A stretch of DNA of 64,000 nucleotides from Anaspis maculata. Lineage: Eukaryota > Arthropoda > Insecta > Coleoptera > Scraptiidae. The notes beneath the pieces are model-generated. The model was not told the DNA's origin. It worked only from the letters and a program-made list of their open reading frames with translations, and made no database searches. The first letter of the stretch is position 1, and each line of letters starts with the position of its first letter. The stretch lies in the NCBI GenBank assembly GCA_949128115.1, contig OX421968.1, positions 1,178,001-1,242,000 of the forward strand. The letters are read 5' to 3'. The translations under genes and the position numbers were made by a program. Shown here piece by piece: positions 21,801 through 36,000 of this stretch.

Positions 21801-24800
21801 CCGTTTTCGAATCGATCGGACAAAGTCGAGGTTTTCCAGTGAAATTTTTGCAAGGCTATAACAAGGCAAAATCTTGAAATTTAAAATTTTCGATTTTATG
21901 GGATGACAGGGTTGTATCGTCATTGCTTTGAAATCACGTGACTACCAAAATGTCCCTGCGTGAGTATTTACCATTACAAATGAATATTTGACAAATTATT
22001 AAGAAAGACGTCCTCTCCACGGGCAAGTGTCAATAACTGGAGAACGTAGCATAGAAGAAGAGAACTGATGGACGTTTTCGATTGCTATTACCATTTCAAA
22101 CAATCTGAAACCGTTTTCCAATCGATCGGACAAAGTCGAGGTTTTCCAGTGAAATTTTTGCAAGGCTTCCAGCAAGGCAAAATCTTGAAATTTTGAATTT
22201 TCGATTTTATGGGGTGACAGGGTTGTATCGTCATTGCTTTGAAATCACGTGACTACCAAAATGTCCCTGCGTGAGTATTTACCATTACAAATGAATGTTT
22301 GACAAATTATTAACAAAGACGTCCTCTTCACGGGCAAGTGTCAATAACTAGAGAATGGAGCATAGAAGAAGAGAACTGATGGATGTTTTTGATTGCTATT
22401 ACCATTTCAAACAATTTGAAACCGTTTTCGAATCGATCGGACAAAGTCGAGGTTTTCCAGTGAAATTTTTGCAAGGCTATAACAAGGCAAAATCTTGAAA
22501 TTTGAAATTTTCGATTTTATGAGATGACAGGGTTGTATCGTCATTGCTTTGAAATCACGTGACTACCAAAATGTCCCTGCGTGAGTATTTACCATTACAA
22601 ATGAATATTTGACAAATTATTAACAAAGACGTCCTCTTCACGGGCAAGTGTCAATAACTGGAGAACGGAGCATAGAAGAAGAGAACTGATGGATGCTTTC
22701 GATTGCTATTACCATTTCAAACAATCTGAAACCGTTTTCGAATCGATCGGACAAAGTCGAGGTTTTCCAGTGAAATTTTTGCAAGGCTATAACAAGGCAA
22801 AATCTTGAAATTTAAAATTTTCGATTTTATGGGGTGACAGGGTTGTATCGTCATTGCTTTGAAATCACGTGACTACCAAAATGTCCCTGCGTGAGTATTT
22901 ACCATTACAAATGAATATTTGACAAATTATTAACAATGACGTCCTCTTCACGGGCAAGTGTCAATAACTGGAGAACGTAGCATAGAAGAAGAGAACTGAT
23001 GGACGTTTTCGATTGCTAATACCATTTCAAACAATCTGAAACCGTTTTCGAACCGATTGGACAAAGTCGAGGTTGTCCAGTGAAATTTTTGCAAGGCTAT
23101 AGCAAGGCAAAATCTTGAAATTTTGAATTTTTGATTTTATGGGGTGACAGGGTTGTATCGTCATTGCTTTGAAATCACGTGACTACCAAAATGTCCCTGC
23201 GTGAGTATTTACCATTACAAATGAATATTTGACAAATTATTAACAAAGACGTCCTCTTCACGGGCAAGTGTCAATAACTAGAGAATGGAGCATAGAAGAA
23301 GAGAACTGATGGATGTTTTTGATTGCTATTACCATTTCAAACAATTTGAAACCGTTTTCGAATCGATCGGACAAAGTCGAGGTTTTCCAGTGAAATTTTT
23401 GCAAGGCTTCCAGCAAAGCAAAATCTTGAAATTTTGAATTTTCGATTTTATGGGGTGACAGGGTTGTATCGTCATTGCTTTGAAATCACGTGACTACCAA
23501 AATGTCCCTGCGTGAGTATTTACCATTACAAATGAATATTTGACAAATTATTAACAAAGACGTCCTCTTCACGGGCAAGTGTCAATAACTGGAGAACGGA
23601 GCATAGAAGAAGAGAACTGATGGATGCTTTCGATTGCTATTACCATTTCAAACAATCTGAAACCGTTTTCGAATCGATCGGACAAAGTCGAGGTTTTCCA
23701 GTGAAATTTTTGCAAGGCTATAACAGGGCAAAATCTTGAAATTTAAAATTTTCGATTTTATAGGGTGACAGGGTTGTATCGTCATTGCTTTGAAATCACG
23801 TGACTACCAAAATGTCCCTGCGTGAGTATTTACCATCACAAATGAATATTTGACAAATTATTAAGAAAGACGTCCTCTCCACGGGCAAGTGTCAATAACT
23901 GGAGAACGTAGCATAGAAGAAGAGAACTGATGGATGTTTTCGATTGCTATTACCATTTCAAACAATTTGAATTCGTTTTCGAATCGATCGGACAAAGTCG
24001 AGGTTGTCCAGTGAAATTTTTGCAAGGCTATAGCAAGGCAAAATCTTGAAATTTAAAATTTTCGATTTTATAGGGTGACAGGGTTGTATCGTCATTGCTT
24101 TGAAATCACGTGACTACCAAAATGTCCCTGCGTGAGTATTTACCATTACAAATGAATGTTTGACAAATTATTAACAAAGACGTCCTCTTCACGGGCAAGT
24201 GTCAATAACTAGAGAATGGAGCATAGAAGAAGAGAACTGATGGATGTTTTTGATTGCTATTACCATTTCAAACAATTTGAAACCGTTTTCGAATCGATCG
24301 GACAAAGTCGAGGTTTTCCAGTGAAATTTTTGCGAGGCTATAACAAGGCAAAATCTTGAAATTTAAAATTTTCGATTTTATAGGGTGACAGGGTTGTATC
24401 GTCATTGCTTTGAAATCACGTGACTACCAAAATGTCCCTGCGTGAGTATTTACCATTACAAATGAATATTTGACAAATTATTAAGAAAGACGTCCTCTCC
24501 ACGGGCAAGTGTCAATAACTGGAGAACGTAGCATAGAAGAAGAGAACTGATGGATGTTTTCGATTGCTATTACCATTTCAAACAATTTGAAACCGTTTTC
24601 GAATCGATCGGACAAAGTCGAGGTTTTCCAGTGAAATTTTTGCAAGGCTATAGCAAGGCAAAATCTTGAAATTTTGAATTTTCGATTTTATGGGGTGACA
24701 GGGTTGTATCGTCATTGCTTTGAAATCACGTGACTACCAAAATGTCCCTGCGTGAGTATTTACCATTACAAATGAATATTTGACAAATTATTAACAAAGA

Positions 24801-27800
24801 CGTCCTCTTCACGGGCAAGTGTCAATAACTAGAGAATGGAGCATAGAAGAAAAGAACTGATGGATGTTTTTGATTGCTATTACCATTTCAAACAATTTGA
24901 AACCGTTTTCGAATCGATCGGACAAAGTCGAGGTTTTCCAGTGAAATTTTTGCGAGGCTATAACAAGGCAAAATCTTGAAATTTAAAATTTTCGATTTTA
25001 TAGGGTGACAGGGTTGTATCGTCATTGCTTTGAAATCACGTGACTACCAAAATGTCCCTGCGTGAGTATTTACCATTACAAATGAATATTTGACAAATTA
25101 TTAAGAAAGACGTCCTCTCCACGGGCAAGTGTCAATAACTGGAGAACGTAGGATAGAAGAAGAGAACTGATGGATGTTTTCGATTGCTATTACCATTTCA
25201 AACAATTTGAAACCGTTTTCGAATCGATCGGACAAAGTCGAGGTTTTCCAGTGAAATTTTTGCAAGGCTATAACAGGGCAAAATCTTGAAATTTAAAATT
25301 TTCGATTTTATAGGGTGACAGGGTTGTATCGTCATTGCTTTGAAATCACGTGACTACCAAAATGTCCCTGCGTGAGTATTTACCATTACAAATGAATATT
25401 TGACAAATTATCAACAAAGACGTCCTCTTCACGGGCAAGTGTCAATAACTAGAGAATGGAGCATAGAAGAAAAGAACTGATGGATGTTTTTGATTGCTAT
25501 TACCATTTCAAACAATTTGAAACCGTTTTCGAATCGATCGGACAAAGTCGAGGTTTTCCAGTGAAATTTTTGCAAGGCTATAACAAGGCAAAATCTTGAA
25601 ATTTGAAATTTTCGATTTTATGAGATGACAGGGTTGTATCGTCATTGCTTTGAAATCACGTGACTACCAAAATGTCCCTGCGTGAGTATTTACCATTACA
25701 AATGAATATTTGACAAATTATTAACAAAGACGTCCTCTTCACGGGCAAGTGTCAATAACTGGAGAACGTAGCATAGAAGAAGAGAACTGATGGATGTTTT
25801 CGATTGCTATTACCATTTCAAACAATTTGAAACCGTTTTCGAATCGATCGGACAAAGTCGAGGTTGTCCAGTGAAATTTTTGCAAGGCTTTAGCAAGGCA
25901 AAATCTTGAAATTTTGAATTTTCGATTTTATGGGGTGACAGGGTTGTATCGTCATTGCTTTGAAATCACGTGACTACCAAAATGTCCCTGCGTGAGTATT
26001 TACCATTAAAATGAATGTTTGACAAATTATTAACAAAGACGTCCTCTTCACGGGCAAGTGTCAATAACTAGAGAATGGAGCATAGAAGAAGAGAACTGAT
26101 AGATGTTTTTGATTGCTATTACCATTTCAAACAATTTGAAACCGTTTTCGAATCGATCGGACAAAGTCGAGGTTTTCCAGTGAAATTTTTGCAAGGCTAT
26201 AACAAGGCAAAATCTTGAAATTTAAAATTTTCGATTTTATGGGATGACAGGGTTGTATCGTCATTGCTTTGAAATCACGTGACTACCAAAATGTCCCTGC
26301 GTGAGTATTTACCATTACAAATGAATATTTGACAAATTATTAACAAAGGTGTCCTCTTCACGGGCAAGTGTCAATAACTGGAGAATGGAGCATAGAAGAA
26401 GAGAACTGATGGATGTTTTTGATTGCTATTACCATTTCAAACAATTTGAAACCGTTTTCGAATCGATCGGACAAAGTCGAGGTTTTCCAGTGAAATTTTT
26501 GCAAGGCTATAACAAGGCAAAATCTTGAAATTTGAAATTTTCGATTTTATGAGATGACAGGGTTGTATCGTCATTGCTTTGAAATCACGTGACTACCAAA
26601 ATGTCCCTGCGTGAGTATTTACCATTAAAATGAATGTTTGACAAATTATTAACAAAGACGTCCTCTTCACGGGCAAGTGTCAATAACTAGAGAATGGAGC
26701 ATAGAAGAAGAGAACTGATAGATGTTTTTGATTGCTATTACCATTTCAAACAATTTGAAACCGTTTTCGAATCGATCGGACAAAGTCGAGGTTTTCCAGT
26801 GAAATTTTTGCAAGGCTATAACAAGGCAAAATCTTGAAATTTAAAATTTTCGATTTTATGGGATGACAGGGTTGTATCGTCATTGCTTTGAAATCACGTG
26901 ACTACCAAAATGTCCCTGCGTGAGTATTTACCATTACAAATGAATATTTGACAAATTATTAACAAAGGTGTCCTCTTCACGGGCAAGTGTCAATAACTGG
27001 AGAATGGAGCATAGAAGAAGAGAACTGATGGATGTTTTTGATTGCTATTACCATTTCAAACAATTTGAAACCGTTTTCGAATCGATCGGACAAAGTCGAG
27101 GTTTTCCAGTGAAATTTTTGCAAGGCTATAGCAAGGCAAAATCTTGGAATTTTGAATTTTAGATTTTATGGGGTGACAAGGTTGTATCGTCATTGCTTTG
27201 AAATCACGTGACTACCAAAATGTCCCTGCGTGAGTAATTACCATTACAAATGAATATTTGACAAATTATTAAGAAAGACGTCCTCTCCACGGGCAAGTGT
27301 CAATAACTGGAGAACGTAGCATAGAAGAAGAGAACTGATGGATGTTTTCGATTGCTATTACCATTTCAAACAATTTGAAACCGTTTTCGAATCGATCGGA
27401 CAAAGTCGAGGTGGTCCAGTGAAATTTTTGCAAGGCTATAGCAAGGCAAAATCTTGAAATTTTGAATTTTCGATTTTATGGGATGACAGGGTTGTATCGT
27501 CATTGCTTTGAAATCACGTGACTACCAAAATGTCCCTGCGTGAGTATTTACCATTACAAATGAATATTTGACAAATTATTAAGAAAGACGTCCTCTCCAC
27601 GGGCAAGTGTCAATAACTGGAGAACGTAGCATAGAAGAAGAGAACTGATGGATGTTTTCGATTGCTATTACCATTTCGAACAATTTGAAACCGTTTTCGA
27701 ATCGATCGGACAAAGTCGAGGTTTTCCAGTGAAATTTTTGCAAGGCTTTAGCAAGGCAAAATCTTGAAATTTTGAATTTTCGATTTTATGGGGTGACAGG

Positions 27801-30800
27801 GTTGTATCGTCATTGCTTTGAAATCACGTGACTACCAAAATGTCCCTGCGTGAGTATTTACCATTACAAATGAATATTTGACAAATTATTAAGAAAGACG
27901 TCCTCTCCACGGGCAAGTGTCAATAACTGGAGAACGTAGCATAGAAGAAGAGAACTGATGGATGTTTTCGATTGCTATTACCATTTCAAACAATTTGAAA
28001 CCGTTTTCGAATCGATCGGACAAAGTCGAGGTGGTCCAGTGAAATTTTTGCAAGGCTATAGCAAGGCAAAATCTTGAAATTTTGAATTTTCGATTTTATG
28101 GGATGACAGGGTTGTATCGTCATTGCTTTGAAATCACGTGACTACCAAAATGTCCCTGCGTGAGTATTTACCATTACAAATGAATATTTGACAAATTATT
28201 AACAAAGGTGTCCTCTTCACGGGCAAGTGTCAATAACTGGAGAACGGAGCATAGAAGAAGAGAACTGATGGAGGTTTTTGATTGCTATTACCATTTCAAA
28301 CAATTTGAAACCGTTTTCGAATCGATCGGACAAAGTCGAGGTTTTCCAGTGAAATTTTTGCAAGGCTATAGCAAGGCAAAATCTTGAAATTTTGAATTTT
28401 TGATTTTATGGGGTGACAGGGTTGTATCGTCATTGCTTTGAAATCACGTGACTACCAAAATGTCCCTGCGTGAGTATTTACCATTACAAATGAATATTTG
28501 ACAAATTATTAACAAAGACGTCCTCTTCACGGGCAAGTGTCAATAACTAGAGAATGGAGCATAGAAGAAGAGAACTGATGGATGTTTTTGATTGCTATTA
28601 CCATTTCAAACAATTTGAAACCGTTTTCGAATCGATCGGACAAAGTCGAGGTTTTCCAGTGAAATTTTTGCAAGGCTTCCAGCAAAGCAAAATCTTGAAA
28701 TTTTGAATTTTCGATTTTATGGGGTGACAGGGTTGTATCGTCATTGCTTTGAAATCACGTGACTACCAAAATGTCCCTGCGTGAGTATTTACCATTACAA
28801 ATGAATATTTGACAAATTATTAAGAAAGACGTCCTCTCCACGGGCAAGTGTCAATAACTGGAGAACGTAGCATAGAAGAAGAGAACTGATGGATGTTTTC
28901 GATTGCTATTACCATTTCAAACAATTTGAAACCGTTTTCCAATCGATCGGACAAAGTCGAGGTTTTCCAGTGAAATTTTTGCAAGGCTATAGCAAGGCAA
29001 AATCTTGGAATTTTGAATTTTAGATTTTATGGGGTGACAAGGTTGTATCGTCATTGCTTTGAAATCACGTGACTACCAAAATGTCCCTGCGTGAGTATTT
29101 ACCATTACAAATGAATATTTGACAAATTATTAACAAAGACGTCCTCTCCACGGGCAAGTGTCAATAACTGGAGAACGTAGCATAGAAGAAGAGAACTGAT
29201 GGACGTTTTCGATTGCTATTACCATTTCAAACAATCTGAAACCGTTTTCGAATCGATCGGACAAAGTCGAGGTTTTCCAGTGAAATTTTTGCAAGGCTAT
29301 AACAAGGCAAAATCTTGAAATTTAAAATTTTCGATTTTATGGGATGACAGGGTTGTATCGTCATTGCTTTGAAATCACGTGACTACCAAAATATCCCTGC
29401 GTGAGTATTTACCATTACAAATGAATATTTGACAAATTATTAAGAAAGACGTCCTCTCCACGGGCAAGTGTCAATAACTGGAGAACGGAGCATAGAAGAA
29501 GAGAACTGATGGATGTTTTCGATTGCTATTACCATTTCAAACAATCTGAAACCGTTTTCGAATCGATCGGACAAAGTCGAGGTTTTCCAGTGAAATTTTT
29601 GCAAGGCTATAGCAAGGCAAAATCTTGAAATTTTGAATTTTAGATTTTATGGGGTGACAGGGTTGTATCGTCATTGCTTTGAAAGCACGTGACTACCAAA
29701 ATGTCCCTGCGTGAGTATTTACCATTACAAATGAATATTTGACAAATTATTAACAAAGACGTCCTCTTCACGGGCAAGTGTCAATAACTGGAGAACGGAG
29801 CATAGAAGAAGAGAACTGATGGATGCTTTCGATTGCTATTACCATTTCAAACAATCTGAAACCGTTTTCGAATCGATCGGACAAAGTCGAGGTTTTCCAG
29901 TGAAATTTTTGCAAGGCTATAACAAGGCAAAATCTTGAAATTTGAAATTTTCGATTTTATGAGATGACAGGGTTGTATCGTCATTGCTTTGAAATCACGT
30001 GACTACCAAAATGTCCCTGCGTGAGTATTTACCATTACAAATGAATATTTGACAAATTATTAACAAAGACGTCCTCTTCACGGGCAAGTGTCAATAACTG
30101 GAGAACGGAGCATAGAAGAAGAGAACTGATAGATGCTTTCGATTGCTATTACCATTTCAAACAATTTGAATTCGTTTTCGAATCGATCGGACAAAGTCGA
30201 GGTTGTCCAGTGAAATTTTTGCAAGGCTATAGCAAGGCAAAATCTTGAAATTTTGAATTTTCGATTTTATGGGGTGACAGGGTTGTATCGTCATTCCTTT
30301 GAAATCACGTGACTACCAAAATGTCCCTGCGTGAGTATTTACCATTACAAATGAATATTTGACAAATTATTAAGAAAGACGTCCTCTCCACGGGCAAGTG
30401 TCAATAACTGGAGAACGTAGCATAGAAGAAGAGAACTGATGGATGTTTTCGATTGCTATTACCATTTCAAACAATTTGAAACCGTTTTCCAATCGATCGG
30501 ACAAAGTCGAGGTTTTCCAGTGAAATTTTTGCAAGGCTATAGCAAGGCAAAATCTTGAAATTTTGAATTTTAGATTTTATGGGGTGACAAGGTTGTATCG
30601 TCATTGCTTTGAAATCACGTGACTACCAAAATGTCCCTGCGTGAGTATTTACCATTACAAATGAATATTTGACAAATTATTAACAAAGACGTCCTCTTCA
30701 CGGGCAAGTGTCAATAACTAGAGAATGGAGCATAGAAGAAGAGAACTGATGGATGTTTTTGATTGCTATTACCATTTCAAACAATTTGAAACCGTTTTCG

Positions 30801-33800
30801 AATCGATCGGACAAAGTCGAGGTTTTCCAGTGAAATTTTTGCAAGGCTTTCAGCAAGGCAAAATCTTGAAATTTTGAATTCTCGATTTTATGGGGTGACA
30901 GGGTTGTATCGTCATTGCTTTGAAATCACGTGACTACCAAAATGTCCCTGCGTGAGTATTTACCATTACAAATGAATATTTGACAAATTATTAAGAAAGA
31001 CGTCCTCTCCACGGGCAAGTGTCAATAACTGGAGAACGTAGCATAGAAGAAGAGAACTGATGGATGTTTTCGATTGCTATTACCATTTCAAACAATTTGA
31101 AACCGTTTTCCAATCGATCGGACAAAGTCGAGGTTTTCCAGTGAAATTTTTGCAAGGCTATAGCAAGGCAAAATCTTGAAATTTTGAATTTTAGATTTTA
31201 TGGGGTGACAGGGTTGTATCGTCATTGCTTTGAAATCACGTGACTACCAAAATGTCCCTGCGTGAGTATTTACCATTACAAATGAATATTTGACAAATTA
31301 TTAACAAAGACGTCCTCTTCACGGGCAAGTGTCAATAACTGGAGAACGGAGCATAGAAGAAGAGAACTGATGGATGCTTTCGATTGCTATTACCATTTCA
31401 AACAATCTGAAACCGTTTTCGAATCGATCGGACAAAGTCGAGGTTTTCCAGTGAAATTTTTGCAAGGCTATAACAAGGCAAAATCTTGAAATTTGAAATT
31501 TTCGATTTTATGAGATGACAGGGTTGTATCGTCATTGCTTTGAAATCACGTGACTACCAAAATGTCCCTGCGTGAGTATTTACCATTACAAATGAATATT
31601 TGACAAATTATTAACAACGACGTCCTCTTCACGGGCAAGTGTCAATAACTGGAGAACGGAGCATAGAAGAAGAGAACTGATAGATGCTTTCGATTGCTAT
31701 TACCATTTCAAACAATTTGAATTCGTTTTCGAATCGATCGGACAAAGTCGAGGTTGTCCAGTGAAATTTTTGCAAGGCTATAGCAAGGCAAAATCTTGAA
31801 ATTTTGAATTTTCGATTTTATGGGATGACAGGGTTGTATCGTCATTGCTTTGAAATCACGTGACTACCAAAATGTCCCTGCGTGAGTATTTACCATTACA
31901 AATGAATATTTGACAAATTATTAACAAAGACGTCCTCTTCACGGGCAAGTGTCAATAACTGGAGAACGGAGCATAGAAGAAGAGAACTGATGGATGCTTT
32001 CGATTGCTATTACCATTTCAAACAATCTGAAACCGTTTTCGAATCGATCGGACAAAGTCGAGGTTTTCCAGTGGAATTTTTGCAAGGCTATAACAAGGCA
32101 AAATCTTGAAATTTGAAATTTTCGATTTTATGAGATGACAGGGTTGTATCGTCATTGCTTTGAAATCACGTGACTACCAAAATGTCCCTGCGTGAGTATT
32201 TACCATTACAAATGAATATTTGACAAATTATTAAGAAAGACGTCCTCTCCACGGGCAAGTGTCAATAACTGGAGAACGTAGCATAGAAGAAGAGAACTGA
32301 TGGACGTTTTCGATTGCTATTACCATTTCAAACAATCTGAAACCGTTTTCGAATCGATCGGACAAAGTCGAGGTTTTCCAGTGAAATTTTTGCAAGGCAA
32401 AATCTTGAAATTTTGAATTTTCGATTTTATGGGGTGACAGGGTTGTATCGTCATTGCTTTGAAATCACGTGACTACCAAAATGTCCCTGCGTGAGTATTT
32501 ACCATTACAAATGAATATTTGACAAATTATTAACAATGACGTCCTCTTCACGGGCAAGTGTCAATAACTAGAGAATGGAGCATAGAAGAAAAGAACTGAT
32601 GGATGTTTCCGATTGCTATTACCATTTCAAACAATTTGAAACCGTTTTCGAATCGATCGGACAAAGTCGAGGTTGTCCAGTGAAATTTTTGCAAGGCTAT
32701 AGCAAGGCAAAATCTTGAAATTTTGAATTTTCGATTTTATGGGATGACAGGGTTGTATCGTCATTGCTTTGAAATCACGTGACTACCAAAATGTCCCTGC
32801 GTGAGTATTTACCATTACAAATGAATATTTGACAAATTATTAAGAAAGACGTCCTCTCCACGGGCAAGTGTCAATAACTGGAGAACGTAGCATAGAAGAA
32901 GAGAACTGATGGACGTTTTCGATTGCTATTACCATTTCAAACAATCTGAAACCGTTTTCGAATCGATCGGACAAAGTCGAGGTTTTCCAGTGAAATTTTT
33001 GCAAGGCTATAACAAGGCAAAATCTTGAAATTTAAAATTTTCGATTTTATGGGATGACAGGGTTGTATCGTCATTGCTTTGAAATCACGTGACTACCAAA
33101 ATGTCCCTGCGTGAGTATTTACCATTACAAATGAATATTTGACAAATTATTAAGAAAGACGTCCTCTCCACGGGCAAGTGTCAATAACTGGAGAACGTAG
33201 CATAGAAGAAGAGAACTGATGGACGTTTTCGATTGCTATTACCATTTCAAACAATCTGAAACCGTTTTCCAATCGATCGGACAAAGTCGAGGTTTTCCAG
33301 TGAAATTTTTGCAAGGCTTCCAGCAAGGCAAAATCTTGAAATTTTGAATTTTCGATTTTATGGGGTGACAGGGTTGTATCGTCATTGCTTTGAAATCACG
33401 TGACTACCAAAATGTCCCTGCGTGAGTATTTACCATTACAAATGAATGTTTGACAAATTATTAACAAAGACGTCCTCTTCACGGGCAAGTGTCAATAACT
33501 AGAGAATGGAGCATAGAAGAAGAGAACTGATGGATGTTTTTGATTGCTATTACCATTTCAAACAATTTGAAACCGTTTTCGAATCGATCGGACAAAGTCG
33601 AGGTTTTCCAGTGAAATTTTTGCAAGGCTATAACAAGGCAAAATCTTGAAATTTGAAATTTTCGATTTTATGAGATGACAGGGTTGTATCGTCATTGCTT
33701 TGAAATCACGTGACTACCAAAATGTCCCTGCGTGAGTATTTACCATTACAAATGAATATTTGACAAATTATTAACAAAGACGTCCTCTTCACGGGCAAGT

Positions 33801-36000
33801 GTCAATAACTGGAGAACGGAGCATAGAAGAAGAGAACTGATAGATGCTTTCGATTGCTATTACCATTTCAAACAATTTGAATTCGTTGTCGAATCGATCG
33901 GACAAAGTCGAGGTTGTCCAGTGAAATTTTTGCAAGGCTATAGCAAGGCAAAATCTTGAAATTTTGAATTTTAGATTTTATGGGGTGACAGGGTTGTATC
34001 GTCATTGCTTTGAAATCACGTGACTACCAAAATGTCCCTGCGTGAGTATTTACCATTACAAATGAATATTTGACAAATTATTAACAAAGACGTCCTCTTC
34101 ACGGGCAAGTGTCAATAACTGGAGAACGGAGCATAGAAGAAGAGAACTGATGGATGCTTTCGATTGCTATTACCATTTCAAACAATCTGAAACCGTTTTC
34201 GAATCGATCGGACAAAGTCGAGGTTTTCCAGTGAAATTTTTGCAAGGCTATAACAAGGTAAAATCTTGAAATTTGAAATTTTCGATTTTATGAGATGACA
34301 GGGTTGTATCGTCATTGCTTTGAAATCACGTGACTACCAAAATGTCCCTGCGTGAGTATTTACCATTACAAATGAATATTTGACAAATTATTAAGAAAGA
34401 CGTCCTCTCCACGGGCAAGTGTCAATAACTGGAGAACGTAGCATAGAAGAAGAGAACTGATGGACGTTTTCGATTGCTATTACCATTTCAAACAATCTGA
34501 AACCGTTTTCGAATCGATCGGACAAAGTCGAGGTTTTCCAGTGAAATTTTTGCAAGGCTATAGCAAGGCAAAATCTTGAAATTTTGAATTTTAGATTTTA
34601 TGGGGTGACAGGGTTGTATCGTCATTGCTTTGAAATCACGTGACTACCAAAATGTCCCTGCGTGAGTATTTACCATTACAAATGAATATTTGACAAATTA
34701 TTAACAAAGACGTCCTCTTCACGGGCAAGTGTCAATAACTGGAGAACGGAGCATAGAAGAAGAGAACTGATGGATGCTTTCGATTGCTATTACCATTTCA
34801 AACAATCTGAAACCGTTTTCGAATCGATCGGACAAAGTCGAGGTTTTCCAGTGAAATTTTTGCAAGGCTATAACAAGGCAAAATCTTGAAATTTAAAATT
34901 TTCGATTTTATGGGGTGACAGGGTTGTATCGTCATTGCTTTGAAATCACGTGACTACCAAAATGTCCCTGCGTGAGTATTTACCATTACAAATGAATATT
35001 TGACAAATTATTAACAATGACGTCCTCTTCACGGGCAAGTGTCAATAACTGGAGAACGTAGCATAGAAGAAGAGAACTGATGGACGTTTTCGATTGCTAA
35101 TACCATTTCAAACAATCTGAAACCGTTTTCGAACCGATTGGACAAAGTCGAGGTTGTCCAGTGAAATTTTTGCAAGGCTATAGCAAGGCAAAATCTTGAA
35201 ATTTTGAATTTTTGATTTTATGGGGTGACAGGGTTGTATCGTCATTGCTTTGAAATCACGTGACTACCAAAATGTCCCTGCGTGAGTATTTACCATTACA
35301 AATGAATATTTGACAAATTATTAACAAAGACGTCCTCTTCACGGGCAAGTGTCAATAACTAGAGAATGGAGCATAGAAGAAGAGAACTGATGGATGTTTT
35401 TGATTGCTATTACCATTTCAAACAATTTGAAACCGTTTTCGAATCGATCGGACAAAGTCGAGGTTTTCCAGTGAAATTTTTGCAAGGCTTCCAGCAAAGC
35501 AAAATCTTGAAATTTTGAATTTTCGATTTTATGGGGTGACAGGGTTGTATCGTCATTGCTTTGAAATCACGTGACTACCAAAATGTCCCTGCGTGAGTAT
35601 TTACCATTACAAATGAATATTTGACAAATTATTAAGAAAGACGTCCTCTCCACGGGCAAGTGTCAATAACTGGAGAACGTAGCATAGAAGAAGAGAACTG
35701 ATAGATGTTTTTGATTGCTATTACCATTTCAAACAATTTGAAACCGTTTTCGAATCGATCGGACAAAGTCGAGGTTTTCCAGTGAAATTTTTGCAAGGCT
35801 ATAACAAGGCAAAATCTTGAAATTTAAAATTTTCGATTTTATGGGATGACAGGGTTGTATCGTCATTGCTTTGAAATCACGTGACTACCAAAATGTCCCT
35901 GCGTGAGTATTTACCATTACAAATGAATATTTGACAAATTATTAACAAAGGTGTCCTCTTCACGGGCAAGTGTCAATAACTGGAGAATGGAGCATAGAAG
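15900..36000 (+). repeat. Long-range duplication, about 13.6-13.9 kb then 12.08 kb offset
   Basis: Markers in 16.0-18.5 kb recur at 29.6-32.4 kb: AGCACGTGAC (16061, 29684, offset 13,623), CATTCCTTTG (16361, 30294, offset 13,933), GTGGAATTT (18139, 32072, offset 13,933) and the linker deletion (18461, 32394, offset 13,933). Further right the offset drops to 12,081, as shown by CTAATACC (23011, 35092) and TTCCAGCAAAGC (23406, 35487). Offset changes are close to whole numbers of monomers, so single or multiple monomers were gained or lost after duplication. Confidence 0.82.
17900..22600 (+). repeat. 2782-bp nine-monomer higher-order unit, two copies
   Basis: Rare markers repeat exactly 2782 bp apart: the GTGGAATTTTT change (18139 and 20921), the 11-bp linker deletion AAGGCAAAAT (18461 and 21243), CAATGACGTC (18601 and 21383) and the TTCCAG linker (19383 and 22165). 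The value is 9 x 310 minus 11 plus three 1-bp insertions, which matches the indels seen inside. Limits are approximate. Confidence 0.85.

Noticed and set aside
26968..27162. Recurrent 62-64-residue open frame in the satellite (also at 11485, 35951, 47735, 56108, 61062 and 62302)
   Set aside because: It begins at GTG, not ATG, only where GACGTCC has become GGTGTCC and TAG has become TGG. It is the monomer's longest open phase, the 310-bp period shifts frame each unit, and neighbouring monomers carry stops. The copies follow the higher-order duplications, not selection for a protein.
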